A stretch of 64,000 bases of DNA from Acholeplasmataceae bacterium UBA4853 (GCA_002399815.1 DHEJ01000036.1:1-64000); one strand, 5' to 3'. Counted from the first letter of the stretch, positions 23,188 through 32,101 are shown. Numbers and translations are program-made. The notes: generated by a model from the letters alone, not told the origin.

Positions 23188-24582
23188 ATGCGTAGCAATA
23201 GAATTACTTCATTACTAAATAGGATAAAGGATGTTCCTAAAAGAAAAGTGATCTACTGGATGCAAACATCGATTAGATATCAGTATAACCATGGACTAGA
23301 GCATGCCATTAGACTTGCTAATCTTAAGAAAAGTGAACTACTTGTTGTATTTTACTTAGACTTTAGTTTTCCAAATGCAAACCTTAGAAGCTTTAAGTTT
23401 ATGCTTGAAGGATTATATGAAACATTATTAACACTTAACCAAAATCAGATAGCAGTTAAAGTTATCTTAGGTAAGGCAGAAGATTTAATCCATAAAGAAC
23501 TTATAGATGCATCTGATTTGGTTATGGACTTTGCATACTTAAGATATCAAAGACTTCAAAGAACAAAGATTAAAGAAGCATGTATCAATCAAGGTATAGA
23601 TATAAATATTAGTATGGTTGAATCTGATCTCTTAGTACCTGTAGAAAGTATCTATCCTAAAAAAGCATATAATGCAAGAATCATTAGAGGACATGTACTT
23701 AGACAGATGAATGAGTTTAGAGACTTAAATCAAATGTCTAAACTAGAGGTGAGATCATTAAAGTTATTTGAATCAGAGTTTGACTTTAAAAATATGAATC
23801 AATCACTGAAGACCTACTTGACTGATCAAAGTGTTTTACCAAGTGTATCTTATATTGGTGGATACAGTGAAGCTATTAAGATGCTTCAAGTATTTCTAGA
23901 TGATAAATTTATCAGTTATGGGGAAAATGATCCTTCTAAAAGGGTTCAATCCTACTTAAGTGCATATCTTCATTTTGGATTTATATCAGTACTTGATATC
24001 TTAGATAGATTAGACTTATATATGTTAGAACATCAATTAAGTTTTGGAGTCTATGATAAATTTATTGAACAGCTACTTGTTAGAAGAAGTTTAGCATTTA
24101 ACTTTGTATATTATGAATTAAACTATGATGTATTTGAGTATATGACTGAAAAGTGGGCATATGATACATTAAATAATCATCAAGTAGATGAAAGATATGA
24201 GTTATATAGTTTAAATGAAATAGAGTATGGTAAAACCAAGGATATTTACTTTAATGCATCTATGGATGAGATGCGGTTGACTGGATATATGCCTAATTAC
24301 TTAAGAATGTATTGGGCAAAAAAGATTATGGAATGGCAACCATCTATGAAAATAGCTTATGAATCCATCAAGTATTTAAATGATAAATATTTCATTGATG
24401 GTAGAGACCCTAATTCTTATGCAAGTATTGCCTGGTGCTTTGGTAAACATGATAGAGCATGGCAAGAAAGAAAGATCTTTGGAAAAGTCAGATATATGAG
24501 TCAAACAGGCTTATTAAGTAAGTTTGATATGGCAAGTTACATTGATTATGTAGAAAAAATTAAAAAAGCGCTAATCACCTGA
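23188..24582 (+). CDS. phrB: Class II cyclobutane-pyrimidine-dimer photolyase
   Basis: The 464-residue protein shows the class II opening KRKVIYWMQTSIRYQYNHG and the class II FAD-pocket end DGRDPNSYASIAW, HDRAWQERKIFGKVRYMS, followed by GLLSKFDM. FAD bound here uses near-UV/blue light to split thymine dimers. Length is normal. The N-terminal Rossmann-type antenna domain is present (about 20-180). It is the fourth gene of a tightly packed set starting at 20212. The last codons form a hairpin that acts as terminator for the opposing gene. Confidence 0.9.
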   Translation: MRSNRITSLLNRIKDVPKRKVIYWMQTSIRYQYNHGLEHAIRLANLKKSELLVVFYLDFSFPNANLRSFKFMLEGLYETLLTLNQNQIAVKVILGKAEDLIHKELIDASDLVMDFAYLRYQRLQRTKIKEACINQGIDINISMVESDLLVPVESIYPKKAYNARIIRGHVLRQMNEFRDLNQMSKLEVRSLKLFESEFDFKNMNQSLKTYLTDQSVLPSVSYIGGYSEAIKMLQVFLDDKFISYGENDPSKRVQSYLSAYLHFGFISVLDILDRLDLYMLEHQLSFGVYDKFIEQLLVRRSLAFNFVYYELNYDVFEYMTEKWAYDTLNNHQVDERYELYSLNEIEYGKTKDIYFNASMDEMRLTGYMPNYLRMYWAKKIMEWQPSMKIAYESIKYLNDKYFIDGRDPNSYASIAWCFGKHDRAWQERKIFGKVRYMSQTGLLSKFDMASYIDYVEKIKKALIT

Positions 24583-24589
24583 TTAGCGC
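24562..24589 (-). terminator. Terminator for the histidine-kinase operon, inside the photolyase 3' end
   Basis: GCGCTAATC (24568-24576) pairs with GATTAGCGC (24581-24589). The run of As at 24562-24567 is a T-run on the minus strand, so the signal works for the kinase gene that ends at 24602. It is embedded in the last photolyase codons and spans its TGA. Confidence 0.75.
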
Positions 24590-24601
24590 CTAAACTAAGT
24601 C

Positions 24602-25927
24602 TTATTTGAGGGGTAAAAAGATTTCTAGATTATAAAAGCTAAGTCCATCCTTATAGGTGATAAAGCGGTTAGAAAAGCCTTCATAGGATTGGATGATTTC
24701 ATTGATGATAGATAAACCAAAGCCATGATTGATTCGGTCTTCCTTAGAAGTTTTTAACTGGATGCTTGATGATTCATTCACCGTATTTACAAATGAAATC
24801 TTAACGTAGTTTTCAACCACATCGGATTTAATATCAATCATTCGTCTTGAGGTGTTAGGAACTTTCAGAAGTGCTTCATAAGAATTTTCTAAGATGTTAT
24901 AAAAGAGTTTTAAGATCTTGATATCGGTCATATTTGATAAGGTGATATAGGTTGTTGAACTAAAGCTTGCAGAGATCTTTTCAAATCGTTTTGCATAATC
25001 ATTTAAGAGCGCATCAAGAATTAAATTGTTTGAGTACTTTTTATAAGTGATGTTTAATTGATCTAAATCACTGTTTGTATCTGTAACAATCTTTTTAACA
25101 GCATCATATTCTTTGTTTAATAGAAGTGTTGAAATACCTTTTAGGATTTTATCATAGTCGTGTTTGAACTTTAAGAATTCATTGGTTTGTTCCTCATAAT
25201 TCTTATAATGCTCAATTTGAAAGCTTAGCTGTTTTCTTAAGGTTTCACTATGAACTTTATAGGCACTAAAGTAACTTGAGTTTGCAGTAAATAAGCGTAA
25301 TAGAAAATAGATGATATCAACACTAAAGGCAATGAGTAGTAAGATGTTGTTATACCATAAGAATGGTAGTGATACATTAGATACACTGATCCAAATCATA
25401 TTAGTGATTAAAATGATTTGGATAAAGATGATTAATAACAGATTTCTTTTAAGTAAGAAAAAGTCATGTAGCTTATTCTTTAATAAGAAGTAATCGAGTA
25501 AGTACATTGTTAAAGTTGAAAACAAGTAAGCATTACCTTGAGATAGATGATAATAACTAGATTCATGAATCCATGTGATTGTAAACTGAGTGGATGCACC
25601 ATTAGCAAATAGTGCAGAAACAAAGATGAAGGATATATAAACCTTTAAGATTGCATTTAAGGATAAGAATAGAATGTTAAAGATATTGGTTCTAAAGATT
25701 AGAAGTAATGATATTGGATATGTAATAAAGGATAGTAATGCAATATAACCAATATTTAAATCAAAAAATGTCACTGAGAAAAGCTGTACATAAATGGATA
25801 AAAGAAATAAGATGACACCCAGATAGTATAAGTGACGTAGTTCAAAATGATGTTTATAAATCTTTATATATGAAATAGCAAATACAGTAGAGAGTAAAAA
25901 AGCATAGATGATATATAGTGTTGACAT
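24602..25927 (-). CDS. AgrC-type sensor histidine kinase (GHKL)
   Basis: The 441-residue protein has an N-terminal half with about six or seven membrane spans (1-200) and a cytoplasmic kinase half. The phospho-acceptor histidine lies in FLKFKHDYDKILKG, the ATP-binding N-box is FYNILENSYEALL and the G-box is GFGLSIINEI, as in the HPK10/AgrC class that senses peptides in quorum sensing. An AAAGGGG site precedes the ATG, and the response-regulator gene ends 10 bases upstream, so the two share a transcript. No AgrB/AgrD-like peptide maker is seen nearby, so the signal is unknown. Confidence 0.88.
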   Translation of the reverse strand: MSTLYIIYAFLLSTVFAISYIKIYKHHFELRHLYYLGVILFLLSIYVQLFSVTFFDLNIGYIALLSFITYPISLLLIFRTNIFNILFLSLNAILKVYISFIFVSALFANGASTQFTITWIHESSYYHLSQGNAYLFSTLTMYLLDYFLLKNKLHDFFLLKRNLLLIIFIQIILITNMIWISVSNVSLPFLWYNNILLLIAFSVDIIYFLLRLFTANSSYFSAYKVHSETLRKQLSFQIEHYKNYEEQTNEFLKFKHDYDKILKGISTLLLNKEYDAVKKIVTDTNSDLDQLNITYKKYSNNLILDALLNDYAKRFEKISASFSSTTYITLSNMTDIKILKLFYNILENSYEALLKVPNTSRRMIDIKSDVVENYVKISFVNTVNESSSIQLKTSKEDRINHGFGLSIINEIIQSYEGFSNRFITYKDGLSFYNLEIFLPLK

Positions 25928-25937
25928 AGTAACCCCT

Positions 25938-26669
25938 TTAGGATTGTATTAAACCGTTTAAATAATTCATATATTCGGTTTTAACCTTTAAATATAAGTC
26001 TCTGGATACGGGTAATATTTGTCCAGTCTTTAAAACAATTTCAGATTTTGTAATCTTTTGAATGTACTGAAGATTGACTAAATAGGAGCGGTGGACTAAA
26101 ATAAACGATTTACTTACTAATTCAGATGTCAGATCGCTTAATTTGTAATAAAATTCAATTATACGTTTATCGCTTAAATGAGTCAGTATTTGTCGTTTGA
26201 AACTTTCAAAGTAACATATTTGATTAAAAGCTACGATAATTTCATCTTGCTGCTGCTTAATTTTAAATAAATCTTTAGATTGTTCTGACTCGATTTGCTT
26301 TAAGGTTGAGTGAAGAACTGTTTCAAATTTATTATCATGAATGTTTTTTAATAAGTAATGCGTGGCATGGGCATCAAATGCGGTATAGACAAACGATTCT
26401 GTTGAAGTTAAGAAAATGATTTTAGCATAAGGATTAAACTTTCTAATTTCTAATGCCGTTTCAATACCGTTTAATTTACCCATCATTATGTCTAAGTAGA
26501 TGAGTTGAAATTTGTTTGGATGATCATTTAAGTAAAAGAGTAAAGATTCGCCACTTGCAAACCTAATGGTTTCAAGTAACAAATTATACTTTTTAGCATA
26601 AGATTTAATTTTTTCTTCATAAAAATCTAAGAATGAAACTTCGTTATCACAAAGTGCTATGGAAATCAT
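25938..26669 (-). CDS. LytTR-family response regulator (AgrA/LytR type)
   Basis: The 243-residue protein has a receiver domain (about 1-125), with the acidic pair near the start (ALCDNE), the phosphorylated Asp in IYLDIMMGKLNG and the Thr/Lys pair in IIFLTSTE and HYLLKNI. It continues with a LytTR DNA-binding domain (about 140-240) showing IIVAFNQICYFES, the RSYLVNLQYIQKI segment and LPVSRDLY. It is the first gene of the operon and the partner of the following kinase. LytTR proteins bind direct-repeat sites; I could not assign a target, but the divergent peroxidase/ABC operon is a natural candidate. Confidence 0.9.
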   Translation of the reverse strand: MISIALCDNEVSFLDFYEEKIKSYAKKYNLLLETIRFASGESLLFYLNDHPNKFQLIYLDIMMGKLNGIETALEIRKFNPYAKIIFLTSTESFVYTAFDAHATHYLLKNIHDNKFETVLHSTLKQIESEQSKDLFKIKQQQDEIIVAFNQICYFESFKRQILTHLSDKRIIEFYYKLSDLTSELVSKSFILVHRSYLVNLQYIQKITKSEIVLKTGQILPVSRDLYLKVKTEYMNYLNGLIQS

Positions 26670-26729
26670 AAAATCAAAGTCTTCTTTCTTTTAAATGATC
26701 AGGCTAAATAGGTTAGTTCCTCTATATAA

Positions 26730-26735
26730 ATTATA
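26730..26735 (-). promoter_or_regulatory. Candidate -10 box of the two-component operon
   Basis: On the minus strand TATAAT reads at 26735-26730, about 60 bases before the regulator ATG. The -35 region is poor (TTTTAA). The peroxidase gene is transcribed divergently from the same gap. Confidence 0.4.
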
Positions 26736-26788
26736 CAATGAAACAAAGAATTTTAAAAATAGAAATGAAAAGTTACCAGGAGGTACAT

Positions 26789-27271
26789 ATGAGCTTATAT
26801 CAAATCAGTGTCGAGGATATTAATAATAATATCGTAGAATTAAGTGCATATAAAAGTAAAGTATTATTGATTGTTAATACAGCTACCAAATGTTTTTTTA
26901 CGCCACAATACATAGGCCTACAAAAACTATATGATGCATATCAAAAAGAAGGTTTTGAGATTCTAGATTTCCCTAGTAATCAGTTTGCTGACGCACCAGG
27001 ATCACTAGAAGAAATAGATGAATTTTGTGTCAATAAGTTTGAAACAAAATTCAAGCGATTCACAAAGATTAATGTCAATGGTCCAGATGAATCGATTTTA
27101 TATACCTATTTAAAACGTCATGAAAAAGGGATATTTAATCAAAAAATTAAATGGAACTTTACAAAGTTTTTAGTGGATCAAGAAGGTCGCGTGATTAAAC
27201 GTTATGCACCGATGGTTAAACCTGAAAAGATTGCCAAAGATATTGAAAAACTATTAAAGAATAAAAGATAA
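26789..27271 (+). CDS. Glutathione-peroxidase-family thiol peroxidase
   Basis: The start at 26789 (MSLYQISVED) follows AGGAGGTAC; the upstream in-frame ATG at 26738 has no such site. The 160-residue product is a thioredoxin fold with the peroxidatic cysteine in NTATKCFFTPQY (about residue 35), LDFPSNQF in the middle and the KWNFTKFLVD block. Catalytic Cys, Gln and Trp positions are present and the residue is Cys, not selenocysteine. Bacterial members use thioredoxin to reduce lipid and other hydroperoxides. It is 16 bases ahead of an ABC permease gene and likely co-transcribed. Confidence 0.9.
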   Translation: MSLYQISVEDINNNIVELSAYKSKVLLIVNTATKCFFTPQYIGLQKLYDAYQKEGFEILDFPSNQFADAPGSLEEIDEFCVNKFETKFKRFTKINVNGPDESILYTYLKRHEKGIFNQKIKWNFTKFLVDQEGRVIKRYAPMVKPEKIAKDIEKLLKNKR

Positions 27272-27287
27272 TTAAAGGAGAAATATT

Positions 27288-28358
27288 ATGTTTTTAGCAC
27301 TGAAAGAATTAAAATATTCTAAATCTAAATTTGCACTTATTATCTCAGTAATTGTCTTAGTAAGTTATTTAGTATATTTTCTAACATCACTTGCATATGG
27401 ACTAGCATCCTCATATACAAATGCTGTAGAAAAATGGCAAGCAGATGAAATTGTTTTAACAGTTGATTCTAATGATAGTATTATGATGTCATTTATGACA
27501 CAAGCAGATTTTGATGATACCGTAGTTAATGGAACTAAAACTAAGTTAGGATTATTTCCTGCAGTTATTAGTAATCCACTAGCAGATAATGTATTAGATA
27601 GTCGTTTAAATGTATACTTTTTTGGAATTGATAACGATAGTTTTATTAAACCAGAAGAGTTAAGTGACTTAACACTTTCTGGTAATCAAGTCATTGTTGA
27701 TGAAGAACTTAAAAAAGAAGGTTATGAACTTGGTGATACATTCAATGTTTCAGGTAGCGATTTAGTCTTAGAAATTATTGGTTTTTCAACCAAATCAACC
27801 TATCAAACAGCACCAGTTATTTATATGAGTTTAGAAACATGGCAAGTATACCGTTTTAACACCAATACACCACCAAACTTATTTAGTGGTATTATTATTC
27901 GTGGAAATGCAGAAACAATTAATGATGATTTATTAAGCTATAGTATTGAAACATATATTAATACCTTACCTGGTTATACAGCGCAAGTATTAACTTTCTC
28001 AGTAATGATTATTTTCTTAATCATTATTGTAGCATTTGTATTAGGTATCTTCATTTATGTTCTAACGATTCAAAAAACATCGATGTTTGGTGTAATGAAG
28101 GCACAAGGTATATCTAATGGTTATATTGGGGGATCTGTTGTTGTACAAACCTTTATATTGGTTGCTATAGGGATTTTTATTGGGTTAGTACTTACAATTA
28201 TTACCGGTATTTTCTTAGCAGATATTGTACCGTTTGCAATTAACTTATTATTCTATATAGTGATCACATTTGCATTCTTCTTATTTGCATTATTTGGTGC
28301 ACTATTCTCAGTTAATGCAGTCTTAAAGATTGACCCATTAAAGGCAATCGGAGGTTAA
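27288..28358 (+). CDS. FtsX/HrtB-like ABC transporter permease
   Basis: The 356-residue protein has one N-terminal span (about 15-38), a large outer domain (about 40-225, MacB-PCD-like, with the repeated DxxIV and FFGID patterns) and three C-terminal spans (about 235-350) of the FtsX type. The start MFLALKELKYSKSKF and length match HrtB/DevC-type permeases that, with an HrtA-like ATPase, expel heme or lipophilic compounds. The ATPase gene begins one base after the stop. Substrate unknown; the preceding peroxidase suggests defence against toxic or oxidising lipophilic molecules, which is inference. Confidence 0.88.
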   Translation: MFLALKELKYSKSKFALIISVIVLVSYLVYFLTSLAYGLASSYTNAVEKWQADEIVLTVDSNDSIMMSFMTQADFDDTVVNGTKTKLGLFPAVISNPLADNVLDSRLNVYFFGIDNDSFIKPEELSDLTLSGNQVIVDEELKKEGYELGDTFNVSGSDLVLEIIGFSTKSTYQTAPVIYMSLETWQVYRFNTNTPPNLFSGIIIRGNAETINDDLLSYSIETYINTLPGYTAQVLTFSVMIIFLIIIVAFVLGIFIYVLTIQKTSMFGVMKAQGISNGYIGGSVVVQTFILVAIGIFIGLVLTIITGIFLADIVPFAINLLFYIVITFAFFLFALFGALFSVNAVLKIDPLKAIGG

Positions 28359-28359
28359 T

Positions 28360-29034
28360 ATGAAAGCAGTTATTGAAATGAAAAATGTCACTAAAGACTT
28401 CTTACAAGGAGATAATGTGATTAAAGCTTTAAAAGAAACTAATTTTGTTGCCTATGAAGGTGAACTGATTGCTATTGTTGGACCATCTGGTTCTGGTAAA
28501 TCAACATTCTTAACAATTTTAGGTGGACTTCAAAAACCAACAACGGGTAAAGTATTACTCAATGGACAACCATTTAGTGAACTTACAACCAATGAAAAAT
28601 CTAAATTAAGATTAGATAATATGGGATTCATTTTACAAGCATCAAATTTAATACCATTTTTAACTGTAAGTGAACAAATGGTTTTATATAATAAAATTAC
28701 TAAATCCAAAGTGAATAAAGCTTGGATGAGTGAATTATTTGAAAAATTAGGTGTTGAAAAATTAAAGCATAAGTACCCTAATGAATTATCTGGTGGTGAA
28801 CGTCAAAGATCTGCAATCGTTAAAGCTTTATATCATAACCCAAATGTTATTTTTGCTGATGAACCAACAGCTAGTTTAGATACAACTAGAGCATATGAAG
28901 TTGTTAAACTTTTAGCAAGAGAAACAAAAGCACAGAAAAAAGCGACCATTATGGTGACGCATGATGAACGTATGTTAGAGTTTTGTGATAAGGTTTACGT
29001 GATTGTTGATGGTGTATTATCTCTTAGAAATTAA
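28360..29034 (+). CDS. MacB/HrtA-type ABC transporter ATPase
   Basis: The 224-residue protein is a single ATP-binding subunit: Walker A GPSGSGKST (near 41), Q-loop FILQASNLIPFL, signature LSGGERQR and Walker B VIFADEPTASLD, with the switch His in VTHDERM. Length and the NMGFILQA pattern place it with the MacB/LolD/HrtA class that serves FtsX-like permeases, here the permease encoded one base upstream. It energises export or outer-leaflet extraction. Third gene of the operon; a strong terminator follows. Confidence 0.92.
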   Translation: MKAVIEMKNVTKDFLQGDNVIKALKETNFVAYEGELIAIVGPSGSGKSTFLTILGGLQKPTTGKVLLNGQPFSELTTNEKSKLRLDNMGFILQASNLIPFLTVSEQMVLYNKITKSKVNKAWMSELFEKLGVEKLKHKYPNELSGGERQRSAIVKALYHNPNVIFADEPTASLDTTRAYEVVKLLARETKAQKKATIMVTHDERMLEFCDKVYVIVDGVLSLRN

Positions 29035-29038
29035 AAAT

Positions 29039-29078
29039 AAAGATGTTAGCAAGGATTACTTTGCTAACATCTTTTTTT
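29039..29078. terminator. Bidirectional terminator
   Basis: AAAGATGTTAGCAA (29039-29052) pairs perfectly with TTGCTAACATCTTT (29061-29074), followed by Ts. It ends both the ABC operon and the minus-strand sigma operon, whose stop lies at 29077. Confidence 0.88.
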
Positions 29079-30201
29079 AGACTGTAAATATAAATGATGT
29101 ATCTTCATCATCGTCGTCTTGACGATGATTTCTTTTACCTTTTTCAAAGCCGTTTTTTGTATGTTCATTCTTATAGTTATATCGGTATTCATTAAGATTA
29201 GAATTAGGATTTCTTGAAACAGTAATCTTTATTTCACCTTGTTCTTCATCCTCATCGTCTTTTATTTCATAAACACCATTTAAACTACCTGAATTTGCAT
29301 CTTTTTTTAGTTTTAATTTAAAATGAAGATCACTTATTTTATTTTCAAGTTCTATTTCAAGTTCGATATCTTCGTCATTATTTATTTCAATCTTCATTAT
29401 TAAAATATCTTGAAGTTCACCTGATTGGTATGTTTCATATTTAAAATATTGACCATAATCATCTAATTCATTAGACATCTTTATATAATCTAGTGATTTT
29501 CTTGATATATCGGTATATACGACATAATTAACTTCAGTATCATCGATTTCATTTGATTTTTTGATATCAATATAGTAATTTTGTTGATTAATGATCATTA
29601 ATCCAGAAGATGTTAATGTATCTCCTATTGTTTCATTGGTGTAATGGTAATGGTATGTAAGTGTTTCTCCTAGTAAATCTTTAATCTCATAAAGGATGTA
29701 ATGATCATATCCTGGCATAATTAAAGATTCATCTTGATTAATAACAACTACATCATTGGTACCACTTGCAAATAGTTCAACCATATTGACATAACGATTC
29801 ATTAAATTGATGTGATTTGAGAATAATGAAGGTACTTGGTAAGCAAAAGGACTAGCTAAATCAAGTGCATTATCATAATTATATTCTTCTGATAAAACAG
29901 AAGTAGAAACTACACCTAAAGTATTTATCTTATCAGCAGATAGCTCTGCTCTATTCACATCAGGTGGGATCACTTGATTAGGATTAAACAACATAGAAAC
30001 TCCAATATAGGAGGATGTAAGTATAAGTGCTACTAAAATATAGGAAGCAAACTTTAGAGAAAACTGTTTAACATTAAAAATCTTTTTATGAACGACTTCA
30101 TCTTTTGGTTCAATAACAATTTTGTCTAATTGAATCATATGTTTATTGTTTGGAATAACATAATGAGATTTTATTAATTTCTTTAAATCTTTATCACTCA
30201 T
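29077..30201 (-). CDS. Membrane protein, candidate anti-sigma factor with outer sensor domain
   Basis: The start is placed at 30201 (MSDKDLKKLI) behind GGAGG, overlapping the sigma-factor stop by 8 bases; a longer in-frame reading is unlikely. The 374-residue protein has a cytoplasmic N-terminal part (about 50 residues), one span (about 52-72, FASYILVALILTSSYIG) and a long outer domain with an acidic tail (DDDDED). Position after an ECF sigma gene and topology fit an anti-sigma factor. No zinc-binding HxxxCxxC motif is present. The outer domain resembles the lipoprotein encoded at 30781: LLGETLTYHYHYTNE here parallels AIGETVIYVLHYTEI there. Confidence 0.75.
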   Translation of the reverse strand: MSDKDLKKLIKSHYVIPNNKHMIQLDKIVIEPKDEVVHKKIFNVKQFSLKFASYILVALILTSSYIGVSMLFNPNQVIPPDVNRAELSADKINTLGVVSTSVLSEEYNYDNALDLASPFAYQVPSLFSNHINLMNRYVNMVELFASGTNDVVVINQDESLIMPGYDHYILYEIKDLLGETLTYHYHYTNETIGDTLTSSGLMIINQQNYYIDIKKSNEIDDTEVNYVVYTDISRKSLDYIKMSNELDDYGQYFKYETYQSGELQDILIMKIEINNDEDIELEIELENKISDLHFKLKLKKDANSGSLNGVYEIKDDEDEEQGEIKITVSRNPNSNLNEYRYNYKNEHTKNGFEKGKRNHRQDDDDEDTSFIFTV

Positions 30202-30718
30202 ATTTTTTTGCCTCCTTCCGTAGCTTCTTAATACCTTTGTTGTATAACCATAAAACGGTACCAAGTGGTTTATTTATAATTTTTGAAATATTGATAAATG
30301 TTTCTTCACTAACGATATGAAGTAAGACAATTTGTCTTACTTCATCATCTAGTGTAGACATAATCTCATCAATGAAGCTATCTTTATCAGATCGGGGAGT
30401 GTCTGCGGGGAACAGATCTTCATTGTCTAAGATGTCTAAATTTGAAGCCTGCTTATTATTTCTGTAATAGTCTATTGCTAGGTTATGAGCAATTGATGAA
30501 ATCCATCTTAAGAAATTTTTATTCCTTTTATAGGTATGGATTTTAGCGATTGCTTTCATGTAGGTATCTTGCATAAGATCTTCAGTCACTGTTTGACTTC
30601 TAACAATGGATTTTATTACAGCGAAAACAGTTTTATGAGATGCCTCATAAATTAGATTAAACGCATGCTCGTTTTTTTCAATTAGTAAGTCGATATAATC
30701 ATCGTAATTAAAAGCCAT
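30194..30718 (-). CDS. ECF-type sigma-70 family factor
   Basis: The 174-residue protein has sigma region 2 (about 10-80; AFNLIYEASHKTVFAV, then SQTVTEDLMQDTYMKA and FLRWISSIAHNLAIDYYR) and region 4 (about 115-170; LDDEVRQIVLLHIVSEETF and IINKPLGTVLWLYNKGIKK), with no regions 1 or 3, as in extracytoplasmic-function factors. It directs RNA polymerase to a small regulon, probably after release from the membrane protein encoded next. A minus-strand TATAAT and an AAGGAG site precede the ATG. The PrsW-like protease at 14566 is a possible activator. Confidence 0.9.
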   Translation of the reverse strand: MAFNYDDYIDLLIEKNEHAFNLIYEASHKTVFAVIKSIVRSQTVTEDLMQDTYMKAIAKIHTYKRNKNFLRWISSIAHNLAIDYYRNNKQASNLDILDNEDLFPADTPRSDKDSFIDEIMSTLDDEVRQIVLLHIVSEETFINISKIINKPLGTVLWLYNKGIKKLRKEAKKYE

Positions 30719-30780
30719 GTAATAAATACTCCTTATACGATGATTATATCACTTTAACGAACGGTTTTTAAGTACAGTTA

Positions 30781-31923
30781 TTAGTCGTTTTGATGTCTTT
30801 TTCCACGACCGATGTGTTCATTACGATTTTCATCGTCTTCATCGTCATCATCATCTTGATGTGGATTGTTTGGAGTCATATCTTTATTTAAAACTTGTTC
30901 ATATTGATAAGTCACTTCACCAGTAACTTCATCTACAACAACTTTAACAAGAATTCTACCTAATAGATTTTGATCTGTCATATGTTCTTTATAGAAGATG
31001 ACATAATCATATTCTGGATCTACTGAGGATTTAATGATAAACATCTTAGATTCACCAGTAACTTTGTCTTTATATTGAATCATGTATTTATATGCATCAT
31101 CTTCAACTTCAATTTTAATCATTGTACGATTAACTAATCCGTTAGCATGTTCTGATATAAAGAACTTTTCTTCTGAGTTTCCATCGTTAATTTCTTTTTC
31201 ATATCTAACGGTTACAAATGTTTGATCATCTTTTTTTGTAGTAAAGACGTATGAAATTTCATTTTCTGTAGCATTTGTTTCAATTTCTTTTCTACCAAAG
31301 ACTTCATATGTTGTATCACCAATAATCATGACGCCATTAAAACTTGTTTCAATTTCAACTTCATCAGATTCAGTAACTTCATCGGATGCATCAATAACAT
31401 CAGATTCATCAACTTCATCAGATTCATCAACTTCATCAGATTCAGTAACATCGTCTACATCATCAGTGTCTTCTGTTTCTACTATTTCAGTATAATGTAG
31501 CACATAGATTACTGTTTCTCCTATGGCATTTTTCACTTCATAAGTAATCTTGAATTGATAAAGTGGTGTACCAAATTCATCTAGTAAATCAGATGGTTCT
31601 GGATTAGATACCATAATTGGATCAGATAGGAATGTTTCAAATAGATTTGTATAATGGTTTAAATTTTCCAAATCATTTGTAGGTGCAATAGGTGTAGTAT
31701 CTTCAATAGGTAATAAGTCATCTTCATTTGTGCTTTCAGTAAATAAAGCACTTTGGGAAATTGAGTCTTCATTAATCATATTGAGTTGTGAACCGGTTAA
31801 TACAGAAAAGTTATAAATGTCTTCTTGAGCTAGACTTGCTGGAATAGTCGTATCACAAGCAACAAGTATAGTTGAGACTAAGATTGCTAGAAAACCAATC
31901 ATAAACTTAAACGAATTTTTCAT
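30781..31923 (-). CDS. Acidic lipoprotein related to the anti-sigma outer domain
   Basis: The 380-residue protein has a lipobox LVAC (Cys23) and is anchored outside. Its middle and end parallel the outer domain of the protein at 29077: NLNHYTNLFETF, AIGETVIYVLHYTE, GVMIIGDTTYEVF and a final acid-rich tail (DDDDDEDDENR). A low-complexity insert of DEVDES-type repeats (encoded at 31365-31454) interrupts the domain. It sits 62 bases upstream of the sigma gene on the same strand. A role as target of the sigma factor, or as co-sensor that tunes the anti-sigma, is inference. AAAGGAGGA precedes the ATG. Confidence 0.8.
   Translation of the reverse strand: MKNSFKFMIGFLAILVSTILVACDTTIPASLAQEDIYNFSVLTGSQLNMINEDSISQSALFTESTNEDDLLPIEDTTPIAPTNDLENLNHYTNLFETFLSDPIMVSNPEPSDLLDEFGTPLYQFKITYEVKNAIGETVIYVLHYTEIVETEDTDDVDDVTESDEVDESDEVDESDVIDASDEVTESDEVEIETSFNGVMIIGDTTYEVFGRKEIETNATENEISYVFTTKKDDQTFVTVRYEKEINDGNSEEKFFISEHANGLVNRTMIKIEVEDDAYKYMIQYKDKVTGESKMFIIKSSVDPEYDYVIFYKEHMTDQNLLGRILVKVVVDEVTGEVTYQYEQVLNKDMTPNNPHQDDDDDEDDENRNEHIGRGKRHQND
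31365..31454. repeat. Five 18-bp tandem units within the acidic lipoprotein gene
   Basis: Units start at 31365, 31383, 31401, 31419 and 31437. The copies at 31401-31418 and 31419-31436 are identical (CAGATTCATCAACTTCAT) and the others differ in a few bases. On the coding (minus) strand each adds six mostly acidic residues (DEVDES type). Perfect copies keep the frame, so slippage would change protein length by six-residue steps. Confidence 0.85.
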
Positions 31924-32091
31924 TGTAAAATCCTCCTTTTACATAAGGTATACGCTAAATAGGCTGATTTTATTGGTACTTTTTTAAAATATTTTTTTTA
32001 TTATTATTAGAAACTGCTTAATGAAGCCAAGAAATGAATAAGAAAATATGAGTGAATAAAAATGTTGTATAAAGATAGGCATAAATAAAAT

Positions 32092-32101
32092 TAACCGGTT
32101 A
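32092..32101. promoter_or_regulatory. LacI-type operator palindrome 1 of the glycan operon
   Basis: TAACCGGTTA is a perfect 10-bp palindrome with the central CG typical of LacI/GalR operators. It lies 61 bases centre-to-centre from the second palindrome, about six helix turns. Confidence 0.5.

Noticed and set aside
24602..26669. A full agr quorum-sensing locus
   Set aside because: No AgrB-like membrane peptidase or short AgrD-like peptide frame was found on either side.
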